From Martinezella lusitana (GTDB lineage: Bacteria > Pseudomonadota > Alphaproteobacteria > Rhizobiales > Rhizobiaceae): a DNA stretch of 64,000 nt. This document shows, in pieces, positions 10,500-18,855 of this stretch. The position numbers and the translations under genes are program-made. Within the stretch, counting starts at the first letter, position 1; every line of letters begins with the position of its first letter. Under the pieces are notes generated by a model. The model was not told where the DNA came from, did not search any database, and was given only the letters and a program-made list of their open reading frames with translations. The DNA lies in assembly GCF_016901135.1 (NCBI RefSeq), contig NZ_JAFEVL010000045.1:806001-870000 (forward strand), in the 5' to 3' direction.

Positions 10500-12155
10500 A
10501 TGCGTTTCGACTATATCATTACCGGCGCTGGACCGGCGGGATGCGTTCTGGCCAATCGGCTGAGCGAGGATCCGGATGTCAACGTGCTGCTGCTGGAGGC
10601 GGGCGGTGGAGACTGGAACCCGCTCTTCCACATGCCGGCGGGCTTTGCCAAGATGACGAAGGGAGTAGCCAGCTGGGGCTGGGAAACCGTACCTCAGAAG
10701 CACATGAAGGGCAGGGTCCTTCGCTATACCCAGGCCAAAGTCATCGGCGGCGGGTCATCGATCAACGCACAGCTCTACACGCGCGGCAATGCGGCCGACT
10801 ACGATCTATGGGCCAATGAAGACGGCTGCGAGGGTTGGGACTATCGTTCCATCCTTCCCTATTTCAAGCGTGCCGAAGACAATCAGCGGTTTGCGGATGA
10901 CTATCATGCCTATGGCGGGCCGCTCGGTGTCTCCATGCCGGTCTCCGCCTTGCCGATTTGCGATGCCTATATTCGCGCCGGCCAGGAACTCGGCATTCCC
11001 TACAATCATGATTTCAACGGCCGCCAGCAGGCCGGCGTCGGCTTCTATCAGCTGACGCAGCGCAATCGCCGCCGCTCGTCCGCCTCGCTCGCCTATCTTT
11101 CACCCATCAAGCAGCGGAAGAACCTGACGGTCAGAACCGGCGCGCGTGTGGCCCGCATCGTCTTGGAAGGGGTGCGAGCGGTCGGCGTTGAAATCGCATC
11201 GCAACAGGGATCGGAGATCGTGCGGGCGGAGCGGGAAGTCATCGTTTCCTCCGGCGCAATCGGTTCGCCCAAGCTGCTGCTGCAATCCGGCATCGGCCCT
11301 GCCGATCACCTGAGGTCGGTCGGCATGAAGGTCCTGCACGATCTTCCGGGCGTCGGCGGGAACATGCAGGATCACCTCGATCTCTTCGTGATCGCGGAAT
11401 GCACCGGCGACCATACCTATGACGGCGTGGCAAAACTCCACCGGACGCTCTGGGCCGGGCTCGAATATGCCCTGTTCAGGACCGGTCCCGTGGCGTCTTC
11501 CCTCTTCGAGACCGGAGGCTTCTGGTATGCCGATCCCGAGGCGCGTTCTCCCGACATCCAGTTTCATCTAGGCCTCGGCTCGGGGATCGAGGCGGGCGTC
11601 GAGCGCCTCAAGAATGCCGGCGTCACGCTGAACTCGGCCTATCTTCACCCCCGGTCCAGGGGCACGGTCCGACTCTCCTCGTCGGACCCCGCCGCCGCTC
11701 CATTGATCGACCCGAATTACTGGTCGGATCCCCACGATAGGGCGATGTCCCTGGAAGGCTTGAAGATTGCGCGCGAGATCATGCAGCAGGAGGCCCTCAA
11801 GCCGTTCGTGCTCGCCGAACGCCTTCCAGGCCCGAAGGTCGTCACCGACGAACAGCTTTTCGATTATGGCTGCGCCAATGCCAAAACCGACCACCATCCG
11901 GTCGGCACCTGCAAAATGGGGACTGGTCCGGATGCCGTTGTCGACCTTGATCTCAAGGTGCGCGGATTGGAAGGGCTGCGGGTCTGCGATTCCTCCGTCA
12001 TGCCGCGCGTTCCCTCCTGCAACACCAATGCGCCCACGATCATGGTCGGCGAGAAGGGTGCGGATATCATTCGGGAGCTTCCGTCGCTCCCGGCACAGAT
12101 TTTTGCCCATGAGCGAAACGACGCGCGCCCGAGGGCGCGTGTCGCTCTCCGTTAG
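10500..12155 (+). CDS. GMC-family FAD oxidoreductase (choline-dehydrogenase-like)
   Basis: 551 residues. FAD motif ITGAGPAGCVLANRLSE and LLEAGGGD at the N-terminus, the GMC signature 1 region KVIGGGSSINAQLYTRGN near residue 85, signature 2 SSGAIGSPKLLLQSGIGP near residue 255, and the C-terminal KTDHHPVGTCKMG with the catalytic histidine. This is the alcohol/choline dehydrogenase branch, distinct from the first GMC protein of the operon. It ends the cluster and converges on the zinc ATPase gene. A role oxidising a primary alcohol to the aldehyde used by the dehydrogenase at 2222-3742 is plausible but inferred. Confidence 0.87.
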   Translation: MRFDYIITGAGPAGCVLANRLSEDPDVNVLLLEAGGGDWNPLFHMPAGFAKMTKGVASWGWETVPQKHMKGRVLRYTQAKVIGGGSSINAQLYTRGNAADYDLWANEDGCEGWDYRSILPYFKRAEDNQRFADDYHAYGGPLGVSMPVSALPICDAYIRAGQELGIPYNHDFNGRQQAGVGFYQLTQRNRRRSSASLAYLSPIKQRKNLTVRTGARVARIVLEGVRAVGVEIASQQGSEIVRAEREVIVSSGAIGSPKLLLQSGIGPADHLRSVGMKVLHDLPGVGGNMQDHLDLFVIAECTGDHTYDGVAKLHRTLWAGLEYALFRTGPVASSLFETGGFWYADPEARSPDIQFHLGLGSGIEAGVERLKNAGVTLNSAYLHPRSRGTVRLSSSDPAAAPLIDPNYWSDPHDRAMSLEGLKIAREIMQQEALKPFVLAERLPGPKVVTDEQLFDYGCANAKTDHHPVGTCKMGTGPDAVVDLDLKVRGLEGLRVCDSSVMPRVPSCNTNAPTIMVGEKGADIIRELPSLPAQIFAHERNDARPRARVALR

Positions 12156-12214
12156 GAAAATAGGCGGGTTTCGGGACGAATTGCTTGATATCCGCGAGTG
12201 ATCCGCTGTGGACG

Positions 12215-14527
12215 TCAGGCTTCGATCCGCCGCCGTTTCCCGCCAAGCAGGCGCAGCGCGTTCATGGTGACCAGCACGGTCGCTCCGGTATCGGCGAGGA
12301 TCGCCGGCCAGAGGCCTGTGATGCCGACGATCGTCGTGACCAGGAAGACGCCCTTCAGGCCGAGCGCGATGGTGATGTTCTGACCTATGTTGGACATCGT
12401 CCGCTTCGAAAGGTCGATCATCTCGATGACGTCGCCGACACGGCCATGCAGCACGGCTGCGTCAGCGGTTTCAAGCGCAACGTCTGTTCCGCCGCCCATG
12501 GCGATCCCGACGTCGGCGGCGGCGAGCGCCGGCGCGTCGTTGATGCCGTCGCCGACCTTGGCGACGCGAAGGCCCTGGCGTTTCAGCTCGCCAACGATCC
12601 GCTGCTTGTCCTCGGGCAGCAGCTCCGCCCTGACCTCGATGCCGAGCGTCTTGCCGATGGCTTGCGCGGTGCGCCTGTTGTCGCCGGTCAGCATGATCGT
12701 CTTGATGCCGGCATCCGCGAGTGCCTTCAGGCCTGCCGCGGCATCGGCGCGCGGTTCGTCGCGCATTGCCAGCAGGCCAGCGGCCGCACCCTTGACCACC
12801 AGAACGGAGACGGTCTTTCCCTCGTCGTTGAGCTCGGCGATTCGGGCCGATTGTTCCGGGGCAAGAGAAACTCTGTCGGCCGCCGCCTGCGGCGAACCGA
12901 GGAAGATCTCGATGCCGTCAACCGTGCCGCTCACGCCCTTGCCGCCGATCGCCTTTGCATCGATGACCGTCGGCACTTCCGTTCCGTCCGCGGCGGCGCG
13001 ATCGAGAATCGCCCGGGCAAGCGGATGGTTCGAGCCGGTTTCCAGCGCTGCTGCCAATCGCAGCACCTCTATATCGCTCATGCCGAGGCCAACGATATCG
13101 GTGACCTTGGGCTTGCCCTCCGTCAGGGTGCCTGTCTTGTCGAAGGCAACGGCGGTCACCTTGCCGATATTCTCCAGCACGGCGCCGCCCTTGAGAAGCA
13201 GGCCGCGTCTCGCGCCTGATGACAGCGAGGCTGCGATTGCCGCCGGCGTCGAGATGACGAGGGCGCAGGGGCAGCCGATCAGCAGGATGGCCAGGCCCTT
13301 GTAGACCCATTCGCCCCAGTTGCCGTCCAGCAGAAGCGGCGGGACGACGGCGACGAGCGCGCCGACGACGACGACGCCCGGCGTGTAATAACGCGAGAAG
13401 CGGTCGATGAAGCGCTCGGTCGGCGCCTTCGATTCCTGCGCCTCCTCGACCAGCTTGACGACGCGGGCGATCGTGTTGTCGGCAGCTGCCGCCGTCACGC
13501 GAATACGCAGCGCTGCATCGCCATTGACTGTGCCGGCAAAGACAGTCGCATCGGCCCCCTTGCGCACGGGCGTGCTCTCACCGGTGACGGGCGCTTCGTC
13601 GATGGCGCTTTCGCCTGATAGAATCGTGCCGTCGGCGGGAATTCGGTCCCCCGGACGCACCAGGATGACGGCACCGACGGACAGGCTCTCCGGCTGCACT
13701 TCACGGGTCTTGCCGTTCTCCTCGACAAGTGCGGTCTTGGGAACCAGATCCGTCAGCGATTGAATGCTGGCACGGGCCTTGCCGGCCGCAACACCTTCCA
13801 GCAGCTCGCCGATCAGGAACAGGAAGACCACGGTTGCGGCTTCCTCGCTGGCGCCGATGATAACAGCGCCAACCGCCGCAATCGTCATCAGCATCTCAAT
13901 CGAGAACGGTGTTCCGACCATCGCGGCCACGAAGGCGCGCCGGGCAATCGGCAGCAGGCCGACCAGCATGGCAGCGGTGAAGATCCAGGCCTCCAGTCCA
14001 GGCACAAGCTTGCCGATGGCCCAGGCCACGGCAAGTGCGATGCCGCTGGCGATCGTCAATCGGCCCTTTGCAGACTTCCACCATGGCCCGATGGTCGGCC
14101 CATGATCGTGCCCGTGGAGACCAGCAACGGCCGCCTCGTGCTCATGTGCGTCGTGGCTGTGTCCCGGATGGTCATGCTCATGGCTTCCGGTTCCATGGTC
14201 GTGATCCTTGTCATCATGGCGCTGTGCCTGGTGATCATGATGGTCGTGGCCACAGTCGCAGGCATGGCTTTCGTCTTCCTTGGCCGCTGGCGCGCTACTT
14301 TGAGGAAGCGGAATGATCTTGTAGCCCAGTCCCGTCACACGCTTGGCGATCGCCGGTGCCAGAGTGTCATCGCCCTGATGTTTGACTGTCATCGTGCCTG
14401 CCGTGACCGAGACGGAAACGTCCTCAACGCCCTGCAGGCGGCGAACGGCCGTGTCGATCTTCGCAGCGCAGGAAGCGCAGTCCATGCCCTCCACGCGATA
14501 GCGGCTCTGTTGTGTTGTCGAAGTCAT
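12215..14527 (-). CDS. zntA: Heavy-metal P1B-type ATPase (Zn2+/Cd2+/Pb2+ exporter)
   Basis: Exports divalent soft metals from the cytosol. One N-terminal metal-binding domain with GMDCASCAAK (residues ~14-23) is followed by a very His-rich linker (residues ~90-150). Then come the phosphatase motif VTGEST, the ion-site motif CPCALVISTPAA, the phosphorylation site DKTGTLTEGK and GDGINDAPALA. The last membrane segments contain a Lys (LGLKG) and ADTGATV, the pattern of the Zn/Cd/Pb subgroup rather than Cu ATPases. 770 residues. Its promoter holds a MerR-family operator. No merR-type gene lies next to it. Confidence 0.93.
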   Translation of the reverse strand: MTSTTQQSRYRVEGMDCASCAAKIDTAVRRLQGVEDVSVSVTAGTMTVKHQGDDTLAPAIAKRVTGLGYKIIPLPQSSAPAAKEDESHACDCGHDHHDHQAQRHDDKDHDHGTGSHEHDHPGHSHDAHEHEAAVAGLHGHDHGPTIGPWWKSAKGRLTIASGIALAVAWAIGKLVPGLEAWIFTAAMLVGLLPIARRAFVAAMVGTPFSIEMLMTIAAVGAVIIGASEEAATVVFLFLIGELLEGVAAGKARASIQSLTDLVPKTALVEENGKTREVQPESLSVGAVILVRPGDRIPADGTILSGESAIDEAPVTGESTPVRKGADATVFAGTVNGDAALRIRVTAAAADNTIARVVKLVEEAQESKAPTERFIDRFSRYYTPGVVVVGALVAVVPPLLLDGNWGEWVYKGLAILLIGCPCALVISTPAAIAASLSSGARRGLLLKGGAVLENIGKVTAVAFDKTGTLTEGKPKVTDIVGLGMSDIEVLRLAAALETGSNHPLARAILDRAAADGTEVPTVIDAKAIGGKGVSGTVDGIEIFLGSPQAAADRVSLAPEQSARIAELNDEGKTVSVLVVKGAAAGLLAMRDEPRADAAAGLKALADAGIKTIMLTGDNRRTAQAIGKTLGIEVRAELLPEDKQRIVGELKRQGLRVAKVGDGINDAPALAAADVGIAMGGGTDVALETADAAVLHGRVGDVIEMIDLSKRTMSNIGQNITIALGLKGVFLVTTIVGITGLWPAILADTGATVLVTMNALRLLGGKRRRIEA

Positions 14528-14556
14528 ATTCGGGTTCCAGATTGGGTCGTGGAACC

Positions 14557-14588
14557 ATTGCTACATCCTCTAGTAACTAGAGGGACAA
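14557..14588 (-). promoter_or_regulatory. ZntR/PbrR/CadR-type MerR promoter and operator
   Basis: Read on the minus strand, -35 TTGTCC (14583-14588) and -10 TAGCAA (14558-14563) are separated by 19 bp. This is the over-long spacer typical of MerR-activated promoters. The spacer contains the perfect dyad CCTCTAGT-T-ACTAGAGG (14567-14583), which closely resembles the known Pb/Zn/Cd MerR-family operators. It lies about 30-60 nt upstream of the zntA ATG, so metal-induced activation of zntA by a MerR-family protein encoded elsewhere is strongly suggested. Confidence 0.8.
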
Positions 14589-14884
14589 GAGCATTTTTAC
14601 GGATTTTCGCAGTGGCCGCCTGCTGTCGGCGGCAATCTATCGGCATGGAGTGCGGCTATGTCGCCTCAGCTCCGCTGCTGCAACTGACCGGCACGCGTGT
14701 TGCAGCTGGGCACGCGCCGCAACGAGGCGCGTGTTTCGAGGCGAAGTGTTTGAATTTACTCGCCGGCAATCGCACCGAACGCTTTACGGCCGGTGCGACC
14801 TGTGGAGGGCGAAGGGAAGTTGTTCACGCACGAACCCCGGCAATCAATCGGGTTCGTCAGGAAGCGAGCGCTGCTGTGCGGGAG
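14589..14884. other. Intergenic region without a convincing gene, one hairpin
   Basis: Between the zntA promoter and the end of the oxidoreductase gene I see no ORF with coding character. A hairpin, CACGCGCC-7nt-GGCGCGTG, sits at 14711-14733 and is followed by TTT on the plus strand. Its orientation fits neither neighbouring gene as a terminator with a proper U-run, so its role is unclear. Confidence 0.4.
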
Positions 14885-15862
14885 CTACGGTTTCAATAGA
14901 ACTTTGCCTGCCTTGCCCGGTGTCAGCGAGGACTTCACCGCCTCGGCGATCTCCGTAATGTCATAGGCCGCTTCCACCGGCAGCTGGACGTCGCCGGAGG
15001 CAACGCGCGCGATAAGTTCGCCGATCAGTCGCAGGCGCTCGTCGGCGGACATGGCGGCGCTGATCTTGCTGCCCCAGAATCCCTTGATCGTCAGCTGTTT
15101 GAAGATGACGGCGCCCGATGCGATCTGCATCGGCTTGCCGGCTGCTGTGCCGAAGGAAACCAGGAGGCCGTTCTCGCCCAAAAGGTCGGCAAGGTCGTTG
15201 CTCGCCACGCCTCCGACAGAATCGACGGCGGCACGGATCGGCGCGTCGCCAATGATGGCGCGCACCTTGGCCTTCCAATCCGGAGAGGCGGTCGAGACCG
15301 CATTCTCGATGCCGAACGCGGCCAGCTCTTCTACGCCGGCATCCCGCCGGACGAGATTGACCGCGTGTACGCCGCGACTGTGCGCCAGCATGGCCAGGGT
15401 CTTGCCGACTGCTCCGTTCGCTGCATTCTGGATGATCCAGTCGCCCTTTCCAACATCGAGGAACTCCAAAAGCGCAATGGCGCTGAATGGCATGGCAATG
15501 AGCTGGGCAGCCGCCTCGTCGGTGATGACATCAGGCACCGGAACGAGGCTTGCAGCGGGCGCGATGAATTGCTCGGCCCAGGTTCCATGGACACCGGCTG
15601 CGACGACGCGCTTGCCGACCAGCGTCCCATCGACGCCAGCGCCGACAGCATCGACGATACCCACCGCCTCGCTGCCGCCGATGGCGGGCAGCACCGGCTT
15701 GTAGCCATAGGCGCCGCGGACGGTCCAAAGGTCATGATTGTGAATGGGCGACAGAATGGTGCGAATCCGCACGCTTCCCGCAGCAGGTTCGGGAAGGGGC
15801 ATGTCAGCGAGGCGAAGGACCGTACTAGGATCACCGAAGACATCATGGATGGCACTACGCAT
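14885..15862 (-). CDS. Zinc-independent alcohol dehydrogenase / quinone oxidoreductase (MDR superfamily)
   Basis: 325-residue medium-chain reductase: N-terminal GroES-like domain (AIGGSEAVGIVDAVGAGV) and a Rossmann domain with NAANGAVGKTLAML near residue 150. The catalytic-zinc ligands of classical alcohol dehydrogenases are not evident, pointing to a quinone/enone-reductase type. AGGA-like RBS before the ATG. It lies 41 nt downstream of a TetR gene on the same strand, so the two form a probable self-regulated detoxification operon. Natural substrate unknown. Confidence 0.82.
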   Translation of the reverse strand: MRSAIHDVFGDPSTVLRLADMPLPEPAAGSVRIRTILSPIHNHDLWTVRGAYGYKPVLPAIGGSEAVGIVDAVGAGVDGTLVGKRVVAAGVHGTWAEQFIAPAASLVPVPDVITDEAAAQLIAMPFSAIALLEFLDVGKGDWIIQNAANGAVGKTLAMLAHSRGVHAVNLVRRDAGVEELAAFGIENAVSTASPDWKAKVRAIIGDAPIRAAVDSVGGVASNDLADLLGENGLLVSFGTAAGKPMQIASGAVIFKQLTIKGFWGSKISAAMSADERLRLIGELIARVASGDVQLPVEAAYDITEIAEAVKSSLTPGKAGKVLLKP

Positions 15863-15903
15863 TCTATTTTCCTTGTATGTTCATGTGCTGGTCCGGGCTT
15901 GGA

Positions 15904-16506
15904 TCAAAGGCTGCCGGGTACGGAAAGCGCTTGCTCGGTGCTAAGCATCGCCTGGTTGAGCGGTGTCTTGTCCTTTCCAAGCTTGGCCAGGATCGCTGCG
16001 CCTAGCCACAAGCTATAAAGTGACCGGGCCATTTTTTCCGGGACGCATGACGGCGCAATGGAACCATCCTCGCGACCCTCGGTGATTGTCTTGGTAATGC
16101 GCCGGATGAGATCCTCGACGCCGCCGAGCAGGATCACACGCATGCCCTCGGAAAGGTCGGAGATCTCGGCCGCGAGTTTGACGACGAGACAGCGATCCGC
16201 GAGGCTGGCCGCATGATCGTCGGAAACCCATGCATGCCAGTAGTGCATCAGCCTTTGACGGCCATTGCCGTTCCAGCCGAAGAGAGCATCGAGCCGCTCG
16301 GCATAATCGGTGCAATATTCCTTCAGCAGGGCACAGCCGAAGGCTTCCTTGGACGCGAAATAATAATAGAACGACCCCTTCGGCACTGCACTTTGCTCGA
16401 GCAGTTCCTTCAGGCCAACGCCGCCAAAACCCTTTCGCAGCACCAGCTCTCGCCCGATCGCGAGGATGTGGTTGCGCGTCAGATCAGATTTCCTTCTGGT
16501 CGTCAT
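15904..16506 (-). CDS. TetR-family transcriptional regulator
   Basis: 200 residues. N-terminal HTH: RNHILAIGRELVLRKGFGG, then LKELLEQSAVPKGSFYYYF with the conserved FYYYFASKE end. The C-terminal part has cysteines in KEYCTDY and ADRCLVVKLAAEIS, the latter resembling the NemR-type electrophile-sensing regulators. It is first in an operon with the quinone oxidoreductase, and a dyad lies just upstream, so autorepression is likely. Inducer unknown. Confidence 0.85.
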   Translation of the reverse strand: MTTRRKSDLTRNHILAIGRELVLRKGFGGVGLKELLEQSAVPKGSFYYYFASKEAFGCALLKEYCTDYAERLDALFGWNGNGRQRLMHYWHAWVSDDHAASLADRCLVVKLAAEISDLSEGMRVILLGGVEDLIRRITKTITEGREDGSIAPSCVPEKMARSLYSLWLGAAILAKLGKDKTPLNQAMLSTEQALSVPGSL

Positions 16507-16523
16507 GATCCGTGCGTAACAAA

Positions 16524-16541
16524 TAATCGACCGGTCGTCTA
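16524..16541 (-). promoter_or_regulatory. Candidate TetR operator upstream of its own gene
   Basis: TAATCGACCGGTCGTCTA (plus-strand reading) contains a perfect 10-bp core CGACCGGTCG and outer TA/TA symmetry, giving 14 of 18 symmetric positions. It lies 18 nt upstream of the TetR start codon and resembles the TAGAC..GTCTA layout of NemR-like boxes. Function inferred. Confidence 0.45.
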
Positions 16542-16563
16542 CGACGCCGAGATTCTTTGCCCG

Positions 16564-17820
16564 TCATATCAGCGAAAGCGCTGCCAGCGAGAGGATCAGT
16601 GCGGGAAGCATCACGACGATACCGAGCTTGAGGAATGCCCATGCGCCCATATGAAGGCCTTCGCGACGCAGGGCGGCGAGCCACAGGATCGTGGCGAGGG
16701 AACCGGTTACGGACAGGTTGGGGCCGAGATCGACGCCGATCAGCACTGCGCCAGCTATGGCGTCGGGAACATGGGCGGCTTGCACCGCGCTGCCGGCAAA
16801 AAGGCCGGCCGGCAGGTTGTTGACGAGATTGGAGACGATAGCGACGGAAAGGCCCGCCGCTCCGACTGCCTGCGCCTGGGACTGAGCCGCAAGCGAAGCC
16901 AGCTTGCCGGATAAAAGAGCGGTCAAGCCGGTATGATTGACCGCCTCGACGATCACGAACAGCCCGGCAACGAGGGGCAGCACGCTCCAGCTGATGCCGC
17001 GGATGGTTTCGACCGGGCTCTGCCGGGTGAGCGCGAGGACGAGGATGGTTGTGGTGACGCCAGCGGCGAATGTCGGGATACCGAGATCGAGGTTCATGGC
17101 CGACGCCCCGATCAGAATGATGGCCGTCGCCACAAGCCCCCATCCGGCCAGCCGGGCGCTGCGCGAAAGGGCAGGTTCCTCCACACTGCGTGCGATGCTG
17201 TCCTCCGCTAATGCGCGTCTTTGCGTCCAGTAGAGACAGGCGAAGGTCACGACGATCGAGACGATCGACGGCAGCAGAAAGGTCTGCATCCACCGCGACA
17301 AAGGCGGCATCTCGCCGCCGGCGAAGATGACGAGATTGGCCGGGTTGGAGATCGGCAGCACGAAGCTGGCGGCATTGGCAATGAAGGCGCAGATCAACAG
17401 GTAAGGCATGGGGTCCTTGACCCGGGCCGCGCGGCAGGCCGCATAAACGGCAGGTGTCAGGACGACGGCGGTGGCATCGTTCGAGAGAAACACGGTTACG
17501 ACCACGCCGACGACATAGACGAGCAGAAACAGCCGCCGAGGTGAGCCTTTGGCATGCGAGGTGGCGATCGCCGCCACCCAATCGAACAATCCTTCCCGAC
17601 GGGCGAGTTCCGACAGGAGCATCATGCCGATCAGGAACAGATAGACATCGAACCCTTTGGACACGCCGGCCCACACGTCTGCCGGCCCGATAAGCTGGAA
17701 GGCAAGGAGAAGTGCCGCACCGAACACCGCCCAGACCGCTTCCGGCCATCGGAACGGGCGCGTGACGACCCCTATGGCGGTCAGGCCGGCGATGCTCCAG
17801 GTGATGGCGGATTCGGTCAT
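16564..17820 (-). CDS. arsB: ArsB-family arsenite/anion efflux permease
   Basis: Integral membrane transporter with about 11-12 hydrophobic segments, 418 residues. Motifs shared with ArsB proteins: FLSNDATAVVLTPAV near residue 95, ISNPANLVIF near residue 150, SNLVNNLPAG and GVDLGPNLSVTGSLATILWL near the C-terminus. The ATG at 17820 is chosen; a longer frame to 17880 adds residues without homology. No arsR or arsC adjoins it, so the substrate (arsenite, antimonite or another anion) is not certain. It sits 90 nt downstream of a universal stress protein gene on the same strand. Confidence 0.75.
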   Translation of the reverse strand: MTESAITWSIAGLTAIGVVTRPFRWPEAVWAVFGAALLLAFQLIGPADVWAGVSKGFDVYLFLIGMMLLSELARREGLFDWVAAIATSHAKGSPRRLFLLVYVVGVVVTVFLSNDATAVVLTPAVYAACRAARVKDPMPYLLICAFIANAASFVLPISNPANLVIFAGGEMPPLSRWMQTFLLPSIVSIVVTFACLYWTQRRALAEDSIARSVEEPALSRSARLAGWGLVATAIILIGASAMNLDLGIPTFAAGVTTTILVLALTRQSPVETIRGISWSVLPLVAGLFVIVEAVNHTGLTALLSGKLASLAAQSQAQAVGAAGLSVAIVSNLVNNLPAGLFAGSAVQAAHVPDAIAGAVLIGVDLGPNLSVTGSLATILWLAALRREGLHMGAWAFLKLGIVVMLPALILSLAALSLI

Positions 17821-17910
17821 GTAGATCGTCTTGGATAGGGGATGGGAACGGGTATGTAACACTGTCGAACGGTAGCGCAAGCGGTCATTATGGCGTTGCT
17901 CGACAGAACA

Positions 17911-18366
17911 TTATCCCCTCTTGTCCTTGCCCTTTGTTGTTGCGCTATGGTCGGATTTCTCGGCCCGATCGATGAGAACGGAACATTCGGCGTGCCGGGT
18001 GACGTACTCGACTGTCGAGCCGAATATGCGGTCGAGGATATCGGACGCATGAGTTGCCAGGACGATCAAATCAGCCTTCTTCTCCTTGGCGACGATCAGC
18101 AAGGTTTTCGATGCCGTCCCCATGCGTACGTCGATGGAGGCGATTATACCAAGACGCTTACAGAGTGCATTGAGCTTTTCCTCGGCTTCCCCGATAACGG
18201 ATACCGCCCAATTATCAGGGCTCTCGTCTCCGGAAGGAGAGCGTTCGATGACATGCACGACGGTTAGCTCGCCGCCCGGCGTCAGGAGAGCCTGAGACGT
18301 GCGCAACAAACGTTCGGCGCGCTCGCGGGAGCCGAGCCCTATCGCACAAATGATTTTCGCATACAT
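17911..18366 (-). CDS. Universal stress protein (UspA family)
   Basis: 151-residue single Usp domain. It opens with KIICAIGLGSRERAERLL and has the alpha/beta Usp core with ADLIVLATHASDILDRIFGSTVEYV, close to the G-2x-G-9x-G(S/T) nucleotide-binding pattern (here a partly degenerate version). The ATG at 18366 is preferred because GGAG lies 6 nt upstream; the earlier in-frame starts have no RBS. Divergent from cydDCABX, which suggests a link to low-oxygen or respiratory stress. That link is inference. Confidence 0.8.
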   Translation of the reverse strand: MYAKIICAIGLGSRERAERLLRTSQALLTPGGELTVVHVIERSPSGDESPDNWAVSVIGEAEEKLNALCKRLGIIASIDVRMGTASKTLLIVAKEKKADLIVLATHASDILDRIFGSTVEYVTRHAECSVLIDRAEKSDHSATTKGKDKRG

Positions 18367-18855
18367 CTCAATCTCCATAAAATGCGTCGATAGCTGGCGG
18401 TCGTCGAATTCGGCCCGCAAGTTCTCCGTCAACTCTCGCTTGCGCAAGCCGATCCCTACCCAACACATCGATAACGACGGCGCCCGTCAAGTCCTGTGCC
18501 AGGAATGATGCGAGGCAATACACATTCGCGCTTTGGACTGACGGAAATCGATGTGAACAGCCTATGTGCGAATGATCGAAATGGCCCGTTCTGCGTCAAT
18601 CTGCCCTCTCTGCGGAGGCGCCCTGCGACATCCTGCGCTTTTGTGCAGTGCAAAAAACTACACTAATACTATTTCGCGAACAACTTGCTAGGGTATCAAC
18701 TCCTCGGCGAGCTGGCGATGCTATTCTTGTCGCTGACAAGAAGCGGAAAGCCAGTCATATTAGTGAGGGCTCCGATATCTTCGGTTGCAGCAAGTGTGTC
18801 CGGGTTTGGCGACGGACCCTTCTTGAGGGCACGGAATTGGAAAGGACGGGCTAAA
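18367..18855. other. Divergent regulatory region between the usp gene and cydD
   Basis: About 490 nt with no convincing gene. It must contain the promoters for the stress protein (-) and the cyd operon (+). A sequence resembling an FNR/FixK box (TTGCTAGGGTATCAA, 18685-18699) has a spacer one base too long, so I do not call it. The frame that runs into cydD from 18685 starts at a TTG in this segment and has no RBS. Confidence 0.4.

Noticed and set aside
12185..13219. Plus-strand frame of 344 codons over the zinc ATPase gene
   Set aside because: Opposite a complete P-type ATPase with all motifs; the frame has no recognisable domain.
14711..14733. Hairpin CACGCGCC/GGCGCGTG as a terminator
   Set aside because: It is about 150 nt from the nearest gene end and lacks a U-run in the direction of the oxidoreductase operon, so a terminator call is not supported.
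18685..18699. FNR/FixK-like box TTGCTAGGGTATCAA upstream of cydD
   Set aside because: The half-sites TTG..T and ATCAA are separated by 5 nt in place of 4, and the left half deviates from TTGAT. Attractive for a cyd operon but not good enough to call.
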